This document shows positions 8,571 through 17,671 of a stretch of 40,652 nucleotides of DNA, piece by piece; position 1 is the stretch's first letter; each line of letters starts with the position of its first letter. Origin of the DNA: Candidatus Hydrogenedentota bacterium (GTDB lineage Bacteria > Hydrogenedentota > Hydrogenedentia > Hydrogenedentales > SLHB01). The stretch is from assembly GCA_016215105.1 (NCBI GenBank), contig JACRLJ010000031.1, forward strand, positions 1 through 40,652. Reading direction: 5' to 3'. Below the pieces are notes generated by a model that worked only from the letters and a program-made list of their open reading frames with translations, was not told the origin of the DNA and ran no database searches. A program made the position numbers and the translations under genes.

Positions 8571-9530
8571 CTACGGTTTGACGGGCAAGCCGGATCGCAT
8601 GGATTCATTGGCCGCGCAGGTAACGGCAAATGTCTTTTGCGCGTCCGCAAACGAGGACTTTATTTTGGTCCGCTTGCCGGTGCGAACGGCCTCGATGAAC
8701 GCCCGATCCTCCTCGCCGTAGATGTTCACCTTTGGCGAGTATTCCGTTACCGTTCCGTCTTCGTGAACGGTCAACTTGCCAAAACGGATACTCACGGTGG
8801 CCTCCGGCGTGACGATCTCAAGACCGACGTCGCCGTGATGGCTCGCCACACACGACGAGGTAATCACGCCTGCCGCGCCGCTCTTCATCCGCAGGGTAAC
8901 GACGCTGCTGTCGTGGACGGTGTAGTTCTCGACGTGAGTCTGGCAGCCGGTCGCCCCCGCGGCGTATACCTCGGCGACGTCGCCGCACAGGTATCGCGCG
9001 AGGTCAAAAATGTGCGTGGTCTGCTCGTTCACCTGGCCCCCGCTCTTGTCCATGCGCCGCCACCACCACACGCCCGGCATGTCGCCGTTCCACGCGCCGC
9101 GTATCAGCGATACCGCTTTGCCTCGAAGGACTTCGCGCGCCTTGGCCACCGTGTCGTAGTAGCGCCAGCAGTACCCTACGCTGGTAATGATGTCCGCTCT
9201 CTTAATCGCGGCGCCGATCCGTTTCGCGGCCGTGCAGTCCCATCCGATAGGCTTCTCGATGAACAGGTGTATGCTCCGTGCGGCCGCAGCCTCTTCCATG
9301 CCGGAATGGGCAAAGGGCGGGACGCTAATATACACCGCATGAGGCTTCACTTTGTCGTACATGGCCTCGTAGTCGATGAAGGCGTCTCCCCCATACTGAT
9401 TCGCGGCGTCCTCGGCGCGCGCCCTGTCGATATCGCAATGTCCCACGAGTTTCACGTCGTGGATAGCGCTCAAGTGACGATAGTGCTCGTTCTGAATACC
9501 GCCACACCCCACTGCGGCTATCTTGATCAT
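8571..9530 (-). CDS. Gfo/Idh/MocA-family oxidoreductase
   Basis: 319 residues. The Rossmann motif AAVGCGGIQNEH (5-16) and the EKP signature (FIEKPIG, E92-P94) define the family; the substrate-domain HIFDLARYL block is also present. GGAGAG a few bases before the ATG supports the start. It is distinct from the Gfo/Idh/MocA genes at the left end and at 37 kb: there is no signal peptide, and it sits between a TIM-barrel sugar isomerase-like gene and an SDR. Such pairs with AP-endonuclease-2-type isomerases often oxidise and isomerise inositols or rare sugars, so it may be catabolic rather than part of glycan synthesis. Substrate unknown. Confidence 0.85.
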   Translation of the reverse strand: MIKIAAVGCGGIQNEHYRHLSAIHDVKLVGHCDIDRARAEDAANQYGGDAFIDYEAMYDKVKPHAVYISVPPFAHSGMEEAAAARSIHLFIEKPIGWDCTAAKRIGAAIKRADIITSVGYCWRYYDTVAKAREVLRGKAVSLIRGAWNGDMPGVWWWRRMDKSGGQVNEQTTHIFDLARYLCGDVAEVYAAGATGCQTHVENYTVHDSSVVTLRMKSGAAGVITSSCVASHHGDVGLEIVTPEATVSIRFGKLTVHEDGTVTEYSPKVNIYGEEDRAFIEAVRTGKRTKIKSSFADAQKTFAVTCAANESMRSGLPVKP

Positions 9531-9592
9531 GACGCTCTCCCGTTCCGCGTTCAGACCCGCGCATCAAGGTCCGCGTCCCCGTGAAAACTTGG

Positions 9593-10381
9593 CTAACGCA
9601 TTTGCTTTCGCATGAATTTCACGCACGCCGGCAGCGCCGTGGCTGCGGGCCCGCGCACGCCGCACTCGAGCGCCATGTATCCGCTGAAACCCGACTCCTT
9701 CAGCGCGCGGAATGCGCCGCGAAAATCGGTATGGCCTGTGCCGGGCTGCAGGCGCTGGCTGTCAGCCAGGTGTACGTGCCGGATAAGTTTGCCGGCGCCG
9801 CAGATCGCCGAGGAGAGGTCGTCCTCCTCGATACTCATGTGGAACAGGTCGGCCATGACCGCGAGCCCTTTGCGCTTGACCCGTTTGGCGACCGCAACAG
9901 CCTGCTCCAAGCGATTGATCATGTGCGTTTCGTAGCGATTCAGCGGCTCGAGCAAGAGCAGGCATTTCGATTTTTCCGCCGTGTCGGACAGGCGATCGAG
10001 CAGATCCGCCAGCAACTCATGCTCGAGGTCAATCGCGGTTCGATACGGAGACAAGTCGAGCAGCCGCGGGCCGCCGAACACCGGAACGAAGATCAGTCCG
10101 GTCGCGCCAATCCGTCCGCCCAATTGCAGGAGTTTCTCCATGTCGCCCACGGCTTTGTCGCGCTCGGCCTTGACGGGATCGAGCAGGCAGCCACGGTAGC
10201 CGGAACAGATAGAGGATACTTTCACCGGATGGTTCTCCAGGGCGCGTACCACCTCGTCGCCGTGTTCCAGGAGCCACCCGCCCCCCAGCTCAATTCCGTC
10301 AAATCCATACCGAGCCGCGTTATCGAGCTTCTCCGCCAGCGACCTGCCGGGCAATAGACCGTCCTGTACCGCGAGTTTCAT
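9593..10381 (-). CDS. Sugar phosphate isomerase/epimerase-like TIM barrel (AP endonuclease 2 fold)
   Basis: 262 residues with the xylose-isomerase-like TIM-barrel pattern. Likely metal ligands are E145 (LLLLEPLNRYETH), D178 (ADLFHMSIEE), H204 (HVHLADSQR) and E239 (ALEC), in the order and spacing usual for this superfamily. GGAGGGAG precedes the ATG. The members isomerise or epimerise small sugars and inososes in the cytoplasm. It is first in the minus-strand run with the Gfo/Idh/MocA gene (62 bases downstream) and the SDR. The enzyme class is reliable; the sugar is not known. Hydroxypyruvate isomerase is a related alternative. Confidence 0.82.
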   Translation of the reverse strand: MKLAVQDGLLPGRSLAEKLDNAARYGFDGIELGGGWLLEHGDEVVRALENHPVKVSSICSGYRGCLLDPVKAERDKAVGDMEKLLQLGGRIGATGLIFVPVFGGPRLLDLSPYRTAIDLEHELLADLLDRLSDTAEKSKCLLLLEPLNRYETHMINRLEQAVAVAKRVKRKGLAVMADLFHMSIEEDDLSSAICGAGKLIRHVHLADSQRLQPGTGHTDFRGAFRALKESGFSGYMALECGVRGPAATALPACVKFMRKQMR

Positions 10382-10508
10382 CGGAACTCCCTCCGCGTGT
10401 GGGCCAATGAAAACAAAACAGCCGTCATTCTAGCAAACAGGCGCCCAAAAGCAAATGACCATTTCCCGCAAAGTCTTGGACTACTATTCTTGGGCGCTCC
10501 CGCACGGA

Positions 10509-10712
10509 GCATTCTTTTTGGTGTCACTAACAAAACCTTGGGCAATAGCGCGGTTCCGTAGCGCCGGCGTCCTCGCCGGCAAGGTAAACGCGTCCCGAAG
10601 CATTCTTCTAAGTGTCACTAACGAGTCCTTGCGCGATGGCGCGATTCCGTAGCGCCGGCGTCCTCGCCGGCAAGGTAAACGCGTCCCGAAGCCGCCGGGA
10701 CGGCGGCGCTAC
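10509..10712. repeat. 91-bp tandem repeat with nested palindromes
   Basis: Two adjacent units start near 10509 and 10601. Within them, 47 bases (10554-10600 and 10645-10691) are identical, offset by 91; the rest is similar (shared AGTGTCACTAAC-type blocks). Each unit holds a perfect hairpin GCCGGCG-TCCT-CGCCGGC (10563-10580, 10654-10671). The second unit continues into GCCGCCG-GGA-CGGCGGC (10691-10707), and its outer ends GTAGCGCCG (10649) and CGGCGCTAC (10704-10712) are inverted copies. This fits a REP-like or MITE-like dispersed element. It fills most of the 352-bp gap between the isomerase start and the LytM gene; 10382-10508 shows nothing else. Confidence 0.8.
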
Positions 10713-10733
10713 AACATGCGTCAGGCAGTTTTG

Positions 10734-12668
10734 TTAGGGGCTCTCAGGAGGGATCTTCCGAAGCTCGTGTTTGAGCGTGGCCGCGTTACCTACCCGGTCC
10801 ACGGCCTTGAATACAACGGTGTGCGGCCCCGGAGCGATTTCCTCGTCTCGAGCCCACTCGGCCAAGTCACGTTCCGGATCGTATTCCATCAGCAGCCATT
10901 GCCTATCACACGTCGCAGAGACCTCCGCCACGCCGCTACCCGAATCGGTGACCTTGATATTGAGCGGCGGACGCGCGGAGTCCAGGTCCGCCGGATTGAC
11001 GGGCGCAACAAGCGAGATCGCGGGGGCCTGTCTGTCCTCCATGACCGCATATGTTCCGAATCGGCGCATGGAGATCGTTAACTGATCACCGGCGCGTTTC
11101 GTATCTTGGACCTCCCAGCCGTCGCTCGTGTTGCGATAGACTCGCAGCCGGTCAGCCTTCTGGGCGCCGGCAGGAGCGGGAAACGATACCTCGACGGGAG
11201 TGTCAATCGGCGAATCGTCCGGCCACAACCGATAACTCGTCCCTAGAGGAACAAGCCCGGCCGGCGCATCTGGGCGGGGCGTCGCATAGACCGTGAGAAA
11301 AAGGTTTCCGTACGGCGAATTCTTGTGGACGCGGGCCGTCACAGTATTGCGCGTCACCGAAGTATCCGCGGCGCCGCGTACGAAGACGTCGATGTGCTGC
11401 TCAACAGGCGCCATGCGAGGATGCGCGGTGCGCACCGTCACCTCGCGCGTAGCGTCACGGGGCAAAAATCCGGCGCGGAATGTGGTGGCGTTAACCCGGA
11501 AGAATGGACGCTGCTCGCTTTCCGAGGCGCCATCGATCCGAAGCGCGGGCAATTCCGGCTCGGGGGCCGAAAATTCCGCCGTGACCACCAGCCAGATTCC
11601 GAAACAGTCGACGCGCATGACACCATGTCCGCCGCCGGCGGAGTCCGGCGCGGGCGGCGTATCCGGCGCGCCCGGCTCGAGCGGCACGGTGACCACAACC
11701 TTGTTCAGTAGGAAGTCCACCGCCTCGATGCGCGCGTCGGCGTGAGTGCTGGGTACCGTGTACCAGCCATCCGACGGCGAGGGCTGGAAAATGTCGCACA
11801 CGTTCCCGGGCCACCGCCACTGAAGCAGAAAGCGCCCTTTGTCCAGGACGAAAGGGTGATACGCGACCGCGCCGTTGCCGATCGTGTCGTAACTCAGCCG
11901 GTCATGGACTATCCGGAATAATTCGTTCTCGTCCATTGAGGTACGAAGAATGTGGACGCCCAGTTGGTTGGAATTCTCGTTGGCGGGATCAATCACGTCC
12001 ACCCCGAATCCGACCCGGCCCTGCACGCGCACAGGTTCGGTTCGATAGACGCCGTCCACGGCACGGGCGCTGAGCGTCACGGGAAGAATGTCGCCGTTCA
12101 CCCGGTCGTCCGGAGTCGCCGGAACAACCAATACTTTGTGGATAACCGGAGGCGTCGTGTCGGGCCATGTGACGCCAAGCAAACGGGGATTGAGAGGACG
12201 CTCCTGGGGATCGCGAATCTCGTAATGAAGATGTGGCGGACCTGCTCCGGTTTCCCCGGACTTCGCGACGACCTGACCGCGCTTCACGGGGAACTCGTCC
12301 GGCCCTGGGGTCAGTTCGACGGAGTAGCTGTGCGCCGCATGCTGCGCCTTGTGAACGTAGTCGCGCAACGGGGGATAGAAATCGCTCAGATGGCCGTACA
12401 CGACGACGTTGCCGTCCTTCAACGTAATGTAGACGGCCTTGCCGTACCCCCAGGGCCCGCTGCGAACCCGCGAGACGAAGCCATCGTCCGCGGCATGGAC
12501 TTCCTTGCCGGGGTCGCCCGTACGGAGGTCGATTCCCGCGTGGAATTTGCGCGCGCGGTACTCACCAAAGCTCGAGGTGAGCGATTGAGGCAGGTCGAGC
12601 GGCCAGGCATAACCGCCGTTGGCCCCGCCCACGCACGCCATGAGCGCCAGCCCGGCCAAGCTAAGCAC
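10734..12668 (-). CDS. Secreted M23/LytM-domain protein with long C-terminal beta region
   Basis: 644 residues from GTG at 12668, two bases after the stop of the PPIase gene. A short signal sequence (about 1-19) is followed by an M23 domain at about 22-160. Zinc ligands H43 and D47 (FHAGIDLR) and catalytic/zinc histidines H146/H148 (PPHLHYEIRD) are all present, so it should be an active peptidoglycan endopeptidase rather than an EnvC-type degenerate form. The remaining ~480 residues look like repeated beta-sandwich or Ig-like segments (for example DRQAPAISLVAPVNPADLD near the end) of no family I can name. Its placement after a small membrane protein and a parvulin suggests an envelope-assembly cassette. 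Confidence 0.85.
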   Translation of the reverse strand: MLSLAGLALMACVGGANGGYAWPLDLPQSLTSSFGEYRARKFHAGIDLRTGDPGKEVHAADDGFVSRVRSGPWGYGKAVYITLKDGNVVVYGHLSDFYPPLRDYVHKAQHAAHSYSVELTPGPDEFPVKRGQVVAKSGETGAGPPHLHYEIRDPQERPLNPRLLGVTWPDTTPPVIHKVLVVPATPDDRVNGDILPVTLSARAVDGVYRTEPVRVQGRVGFGVDVIDPANENSNQLGVHILRTSMDENELFRIVHDRLSYDTIGNGAVAYHPFVLDKGRFLLQWRWPGNVCDIFQPSPSDGWYTVPSTHADARIEAVDFLLNKVVVTVPLEPGAPDTPPAPDSAGGGHGVMRVDCFGIWLVVTAEFSAPEPELPALRIDGASESEQRPFFRVNATTFRAGFLPRDATREVTVRTAHPRMAPVEQHIDVFVRGAADTSVTRNTVTARVHKNSPYGNLFLTVYATPRPDAPAGLVPLGTSYRLWPDDSPIDTPVEVSFPAPAGAQKADRLRVYRNTSDGWEVQDTKRAGDQLTISMRRFGTYAVMEDRQAPAISLVAPVNPADLDSARPPLNIKVTDSGSGVAEVSATCDRQWLLMEYDPERDLAEWARDEEIAPGPHTVVFKAVDRVGNAATLKHELRKIPPESP

Positions 12669-12670
12669 GA

Positions 12671-13762
12671 CTACTCGCCACTAAGCTTCAGTTCCGGGTG
12701 GAGCGAGAGCGTCTTGTTCAGATCCAGGTATACCTGCACGGCCTCGGGGGTCTTCGGGTTCTTCATGTAACTCTCACAGTACTCGCGGACAATCGCATCG
12801 CTCTTCTGAGCTGTCAGAATCCTCTTAATCTCCGGCGAGGCCTTCTCCAGCGTCAGATCTACGCCGGCCACGCTCTCAACCAACTTGACCACATGAAACC
12901 CGTATTCGCTCTCGATAACCCCGCTCACGTCGCCCGGCTGAAGCTTGCTCGCGGCGTCCACCAGGAACGGCGGCAACGCGCGTACCGGTCTCATCCCCAA
13001 GTCGCCCCCGTTTTCTTTCTCTTTTCCATCGGACATATTCTTGGCCACCGCCTCGAAGCTCTGTCCCGCCTTGATGCTCTTGAGAGCGGTTTCGGCCTTT
13101 TCCCTGGCTTTCTCTGGAGAAAGTCCTCCCGTGGCCCGGCCCTTATTGGCGCGAATGAAAATCTGCTTCATATGCATCTGGTCCGCGCGTCCCGCCCTGC
13201 TCTTGTTCGCCTCGAAGAATGCCGCGATCTCCTTATCGGTGACGGAGACCCCTTTTTCCTTCGCGATTTCCGCGCGCGCTTTTTCGATAAGCTGGGCCTT
13301 CTTCACCTCTTCCATGGCGGATTCCTTGCTCACGCCCGCCATCTTCAAAAGCTCGTCTTCGCTAGGGGCGGTCGTGGCGTCTTTTCCAAGCTGATTCTGT
13401 ATCAGCTTGACTTCCGCCTGCCAGCCCTTGGCCACATCTTCGTCGGACACCTTGAGTTTCCGCTTGAGCGCCTCTTGGTACACGATTTCGTTCTCGACAA
13501 TCATCCCCAGGCAATGGACCCCCAACTCGAGCCGCTCCCGATCCGTGAGCGGGGAGCGTTTCATCGCCTCTTGGCGTTTGAGTTCGCTCCGATACAGGTC
13601 CGTGAAGTCGGTTCGCGGAATTACAGCGCCGTTTACCTTGGCTATCGGACCATCGGGCACCGTCTTCAATACGATGTCCATCTGCTCCAGATTCGGCGCC
13701 TGGGCGCCGGCAAGGCCGGCCGCAAGCGCCAAAATAGCGGACAACACTACAACGCGATTCAT
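12671..13762 (-). CDS. Parvulin-type peptidyl-prolyl isomerase, SurA/PrsA-like
   Basis: 363 residues with an N-terminal signal peptide (about 1-20, cut near AGAQA). A SurA-like N-terminal helical chaperone region (about 40-190, with VNGAVIPRTDF and ENEIVYQEALKR) leads to a parvulin domain at about 195-310. The latter has MHMKQIFIRA, GGDLGMRPVRALPPFL and a GFHVVKLVE end, all standard for the fold. It should help fold exported proteins in the periplasm. GGGAGA precedes the ATG, which overlaps the stop of the upstream small membrane gene. No C-terminal anchor or second parvulin domain is seen. Confidence 0.88.
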   Translation of the reverse strand: MNRVVVLSAILALAAGLAGAQAPNLEQMDIVLKTVPDGPIAKVNGAVIPRTDFTDLYRSELKRQEAMKRSPLTDRERLELGVHCLGMIVENEIVYQEALKRKLKVSDEDVAKGWQAEVKLIQNQLGKDATTAPSEDELLKMAGVSKESAMEEVKKAQLIEKARAEIAKEKGVSVTDKEIAAFFEANKSRAGRADQMHMKQIFIRANKGRATGGLSPEKAREKAETALKSIKAGQSFEAVAKNMSDGKEKENGGDLGMRPVRALPPFLVDAASKLQPGDVSGVIESEYGFHVVKLVESVAGVDLTLEKASPEIKRILTAQKSDAIVREYCESYMKNPKTPEAVQVYLDLNKTLSLHPELKLSGE

Positions 13763-14058
13763 TCTTGATCTCCCATGTCTTTGGAATCCGCCTGACGGAT
13801 ACTGCGTCCGCCTTTACGGTCTGTCTTAGACTCGCCCGGCGCGATCGCCAAAAGTATGCGCACAAATACAAACGTAACCACGTATACGGCCACGAACGTG
13901 ACTGCGGTGCGGAACGCAACTTCCCAGCCGGAAAGCTGGGTGTAGAAGAAGCCTGCCGCCATCACCACGGTGGCGAATAATGCGCCAATAGCCACACCCA
14001 GCTTGTCGCTATCCATGGATATTACAGAACGTGGTTTTCTCATAAGGGCAAGTCCCAT
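13759..14058 (-). CDS. Small membrane protein with two predicted helices
   Basis: 99 residues, or 94 or 85 if internal ATGs at 14043 or 14016 are used; none has a strong ribosome binding site. Two hydrophobic helices are clear (about 21-42 and 48-73), with a basic/charged C-terminal tail on the cytoplasmic side. The last four bases overlap the start of the parvulin gene, so the two are translationally coupled. I recognise no family. The context suggests that it belongs with the periplasmic folding and peptidoglycan enzymes that follow. Confidence 0.7.
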   Translation of the reverse strand: MGLALMRKPRSVISMDSDKLGVAIGALFATVVMAAGFFYTQLSGWEVAFRTAVTFVAVYVVTFVFVRILLAIAPGESKTDRKGGRSIRQADSKDMGDQE

Positions 14059-14208
14059 TTCGCCCGAATGCTAACACAATCCGGCGGCATTTGGAAACGA
14101 GCAACTCATCCGCTTGTCTTCGCAAGGCGCGCGAATTACCATAGCGCCCTCATAGCGCAAAGCGTACCCGGCGCTACACGTTACTACCAATCTAAACGAG
14201 GTCTTTTC

Positions 14209-15183
14209 ATGCTTCAGGATACCAAGAGCGGCGCAGTCGTCCAGATTGACTGTCATTACGTGCATCCCGAGCGCGCTGCGGCGTATCTTCTCGCCAGCGG
14301 TGGCGCCGCGGCCTTTATCGACAACAACACTGAGTTCGCAGTTCCCCGCCTCTTGCAGGCGCTCGAACAGCAGGGACTGCGCCCCGAACAGGTCGCCTAT
14401 CTGATCATTACCCATGTGCACCTTGATCATTGCGGAGGAACCACCGAACTCCTCCAGCATTGCCCCAACGCAACCGTCCTGGCGCACCCGAGCGCGGTTC
14501 GTCATCTGTATGACCCCGCGCGCTTGGTCGCGGGCACGATTGCGGTGTACGGGGAGCACGCGTTCACCGCGTTGTACCGGGCAGTCAAGCCCGTGCCGGC
14601 TGGAAAGGTCCGCGCAATAGCGGACGGGGAACGGATCGATCTGGGAGGACGAACGCTAACCTTCGTTCATACGCGCGGCCACGCCAATCATCATATGGTC
14701 ATTCACGACTCTGAAACGAATGGCGTCTTCACCGGGGACACCTTTGGAATCGCGTATCCATGCCTGCAATACGGCTCCTCTCCAATGCTGGTCTCCTCGA
14801 GCACACCGACTGAATTCGACGCCAAGGAGGCCTTTATCAGCGCCGGCAAGATCATGGCGATGGCCCCCGAGCGGATCTACTTGTCGCACTACGGGATATT
14901 CACCGATCCCGCGAAGTGCGCCGCCCTATTGAGGGAGTCCATCGCTGCGTTGGAGTCCATTCTCGAGGACGGCGCCTCCGGCGGCATGGATGGCGATGCC
15001 CTGCAGACGTGGTGCGAGGATCGTGTCCGCGCCGATGTGTTCGATACCGCCCGGCGCTGCGGCTTGCGGATGACGCCCGACGAGGTCACCCTCTTGAACT
15101 ACGACGTCGTGATGAACGCGCGCGGGCTGGCCTACGCGGCCAACCGGCGGCGCAGGACCGTTGGATCTGGCCTCTCTCAGTAG
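14209..15183 (+). CDS. Metallo-beta-lactamase-fold hydrolase
   Basis: 324 residues from the ATG at 14209 (ACGAGG six bases upstream); the open frame continues upstream, but that part is low in similarity to anything and lacks a site. THVHLDHCGG (H69, H71, D73, H74) is the di-metal motif; HTRGHANHH, FTGDTFG and a late LSHYG provide the other ligands. There is no signal peptide. The family covers lactonases, glyoxalase II and other thioester or phosphodiester hydrolases, so the substrate cannot be given. Its last seven bases overlap the convergent hydroxyacid dehydrogenase gene. Confidence 0.85.
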   Translation: MLQDTKSGAVVQIDCHYVHPERAAAYLLASGGAAAFIDNNTEFAVPRLLQALEQQGLRPEQVAYLIITHVHLDHCGGTTELLQHCPNATVLAHPSAVRHLYDPARLVAGTIAVYGEHAFTALYRAVKPVPAGKVRAIADGERIDLGGRTLTFVHTRGHANHHMVIHDSETNGVFTGDTFGIAYPCLQYGSSPMLVSSSTPTEFDAKEAFISAGKIMAMAPERIYLSHYGIFTDPAKCAALLRESIAALESILEDGASGGMDGDALQTWCEDRVRADVFDTARRCGLRMTPDEVTLLNYDVVMNARGLAYAANRRRRTVGSGLSQ

Positions 15184-16136
15184 CCCTTGGCCTTGTCCAC
15201 CACGTTGAGCAGGGGTTGTCCGTCTCGATAGCGCCGCAAGTTCTCGATAAAGAGGTCGTACACGCGCGCGGCGGTACTGGGTACATCGCCAGATTGGTGG
15301 GGGGAGATGATCACGTTCGGCATTCTCCAAAGAGGACTGTCCGGCGCTAGAGGCTCCTGGGCAAATACGTCCAGACCGGCGCCCGCGATGCTCCCTTCCT
15401 GCAACGCGTTGACCAGAGCGGGTTCAGCGACCGTAGCGCCACGGCCCACATTGATGAAGATGGCGCTCCGTTTCATCCGACTGAATTGCTCCGCGCCCAT
15501 CAATCCGCGGGTCGCGGGCGTGTGCGGCAGAGTGTTCACCACGACGTCCGAAAGGGCGAGAAACTCGGAAAGGGCGCGGCCGGAGTATACGCTTTCAATG
15601 TGTATGGTCCGGTGTCCGGAGAGATTGAACCCAATCGTACGGCAGCCGAACGCCTGGCATAGCTTGGCAGTGAGGTCTCCGATGGTGCCGGTTCCCAGCA
15701 AGCCCACCGTCTTTCCTTCAAGCGTCGAGAACTGCTCGCGTGGTAACGGCGCCCACCGCGTCTCGTATTGCGCCTTCAACATCGCGGGCAAGTTACGGTA
15801 TAGCGCCAGCATCATCGCCTGAATGTGTTCCGCCATGGGCCGGCTGTGAATGCCTCGACTGTTGGTCATCACGACCTGACTGGCCACCATCTCCGGAAAG
15901 CACATTGACTCCACGCCGGCAACCGAAACGTGAACGAGCTCGAGCGCGCGCCCTAGCAGAAACTGGTCGCGCGTGACCCGCCCAAAGACCATGTGCGCAT
16001 CCACGATTTCCTCGCGAATGCGCTCGGCGTCTCCACCACAGATCACCAAGGTTACGCCGGGAAACTCGGCGCGAATGCGGCGTTCATATTCCTCGGGCAG
16101 CCGTCCCGCCACAACAATCTTCTTCGCCCAGTTCAT
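15177..16136 (-). CDS. D-2-hydroxyacid dehydrogenase, NAD-dependent
   Basis: 319 residues from the ATG at 16136 (GGAG six bases upstream). The NAD-binding motif GTGTIG is at 148-153; the catalytic trio R232 (NVGRGA), E261 (AQEPL) and H280 (SPHQSG) is complete. It reduces a 2-keto acid such as glyoxylate, hydroxypyruvate or phosphohydroxypyruvate, or oxidises the D-hydroxyacid. It resembles GhrA-type and phosphoglycerate-dehydrogenase-like members without the ACT domain. It is divergent from the GH172 gene across a 120-bp gap, so the two may share control. Confidence 0.88.
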   Translation of the reverse strand: MNWAKKIVVAGRLPEEYERRIRAEFPGVTLVICGGDAERIREEIVDAHMVFGRVTRDQFLLGRALELVHVSVAGVESMCFPEMVASQVVMTNSRGIHSRPMAEHIQAMMLALYRNLPAMLKAQYETRWAPLPREQFSTLEGKTVGLLGTGTIGDLTAKLCQAFGCRTIGFNLSGHRTIHIESVYSGRALSEFLALSDVVVNTLPHTPATRGLMGAEQFSRMKRSAIFINVGRGATVAEPALVNALQEGSIAGAGLDVFAQEPLAPDSPLWRMPNVIISPHQSGDVPSTAARVYDLFIENLRRYRDGQPLLNVVDKAKGY

Positions 16137-16256
16137 CAAAGCTCCGCCTTTCTCTCGCTGCCTTCGCCACGCACATCCGAACGACTTGCGCAGGACTGCG
16201 CCATTTTGCCATGCTGGCCTCCGCCGATCACAAAACAAACTCAGGGAGGCCTATTC

Positions 16257-17390
16257 ATGTACGAGCGTCTGACCAAATTGGGAAGTGGGAAGCCGGGGCG
16301 TTTCTCGTCGTGGGATACGACCGGACGCAACCGGGACGCGTGGTTCTTCAAGAAGGGCGAAACCCGGGTTCTGGCCGATATCAAGGGGCCGGGGCGAATC
16401 ACGCACATCTGGATGACGCAGCACCAGCATTACCGTGAATGCCTGTTGCGGTTCACCTGGGATAATGCGAAGCACCCCAGCGTACTCGTCCCGTTGGGGG
16501 ATTTCTTCGGACTGGGACACGGCATCGTCAATTCCTATCAGAGTTTTCTTTTCAGCGCGTCGACTCACCACAACAACAAATTCAACGACGGCTGCGCGCT
16601 CAACTGCTATGCCCAAATGCCTTTCCGCGAACGCGCGCTGATCGAGTTGATTAACGACAGCGGCGAGGAGCACGGCCAGTACTTCTACGTCGATTACGAG
16701 CGGTACGACAAGCCGCTGGCGGATGAGGAACTCTATTTCCACGCGGAGTTCCGGCGTGAAAATCCGTTCGGCGGATGGGGCCACGAAATACTCGCAAATC
16801 AACCGGAGGCCGATATCGTCAACAAAGAGAAGACGGCGTGGGACAACAACTACGTCATTCTCGATACCAAAGGCCGGGGCCACTACATCGGCTGCAACCT
16901 TAGCGTGACGAATTTCCAGGGCACGTGGTGGGGCGAAGGCGACGACATGATCTGGGTGGACGGCTATAAATGGCCGCCCGACTTGCACGGCACGGGTAGC
17001 GAGGATTACCTCAACCAGGCGTGGGGCATGCAGCCCAACGCGTTCATGCGCAACGGATCCTCGATTCACGAATCCAACACCGGCGGGTATCAAACCAGCT
17101 ACGTCCACCACATCGAGAATCCCGTCCGGTTTACCAAGTCCATCAAGGCCACTATCGAGCACGGCCACGGCAATCACCTCTGCAACGAAATGAGCAGCGT
17201 CGCCTATTGGTATGCGGCCGAGCCAGGCCGCGTGGCCAAGGTTCCCCCGGTTGCGAAGCGGTTGCCGGTCATGCGCGACGCGTTCACGCACAAATGGCAA
17301 ATGGACCCGAAGCGCCAAATGACTTCGCGCGCTATCACGCCAAACAAGGAAATGCTGGCCATGAAGGCCAAGTGGAAGAAGCGCAAGTAG
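16257..17390 (+). CDS. DUF2961 / glycoside hydrolase family 172 protein
   Basis: 377 residues from the ATG at 16257, with AGGGAGG seven bases before it. The two family hallmarks are present: WWGEGDDM (224-231, E227) and HGTGSEDY (244-251, E249), which are where the family's two catalytic glutamates lie as I recall, about 21 residues apart (22 here). HIENPVRF and IEHGHGN are the usual jelly-roll segments. GH172 members cut or rearrange alpha-D-fructofuranosides and D-arabinofuranosides. No signal peptide is visible, so the substrate would be intracellular, unlike many relatives. Such proteins normally form trimers or higher assemblies. Family firm, substrate open. Confidence 0.9.
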   Translation: MYERLTKLGSGKPGRFSSWDTTGRNRDAWFFKKGETRVLADIKGPGRITHIWMTQHQHYRECLLRFTWDNAKHPSVLVPLGDFFGLGHGIVNSYQSFLFSASTHHNNKFNDGCALNCYAQMPFRERALIELINDSGEEHGQYFYVDYERYDKPLADEELYFHAEFRRENPFGGWGHEILANQPEADIVNKEKTAWDNNYVILDTKGRGHYIGCNLSVTNFQGTWWGEGDDMIWVDGYKWPPDLHGTGSEDYLNQAWGMQPNAFMRNGSSIHESNTGGYQTSYVHHIENPVRFTKSIKATIEHGHGNHLCNEMSSVAYWYAAEPGRVAKVPPVAKRLPVMRDAFTHKWQMDPKRQMTSRAITPNKEMLAMKAKWKKRK

Positions 17391-17671
17391 ACGGGATGAG
17401 GTCGACCGATTGTGGACCAAATAATAGCTAATCCACCAAGTCTGCCGGTGAGAATCGAAGAGGTCCTGTCGGTTATCGCTGATTAGCCAGTGCTCATTCT
17501 CGGACATCCTCGGCGCCGGAATTGTCGCAGCAGAGCGATGAGGTTATCTGGTCGTCGACGGAGTAGCGCTTTTCAAGACTCCATCTTTGCCAAACACCCG
17601 TTACAGGATTGATCCCAAACGGATGGAAACTTCACGGGGCCACTTGGACATCAAAGGCCTGGGCTCGAGTT
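17391..17671. other. Non-coding stretch, nothing recognised
   Basis: No supported gene or RNA is seen between the GH172 stop and the following palindromic repeat. Minus-strand open frames here are shadows of the GH172 gene. I also saw no clear terminator hairpin. Confidence 0.5.

Noticed and set aside
10455-10652. 65-residue plus-strand open frame
   Set aside because: It lies in the 91-bp tandem repeat and has no coding signals.
12698-13768. 356-residue plus-strand open frame
   Set aside because: Shadow of the parvulin PPIase gene; no domain is visible in it.
16251-17507. 418-residue minus-strand open frame
   Set aside because: It is antisense to the GH172 gene, whose motifs and ribosome binding site are clear; long antisense frames are common at this GC content.
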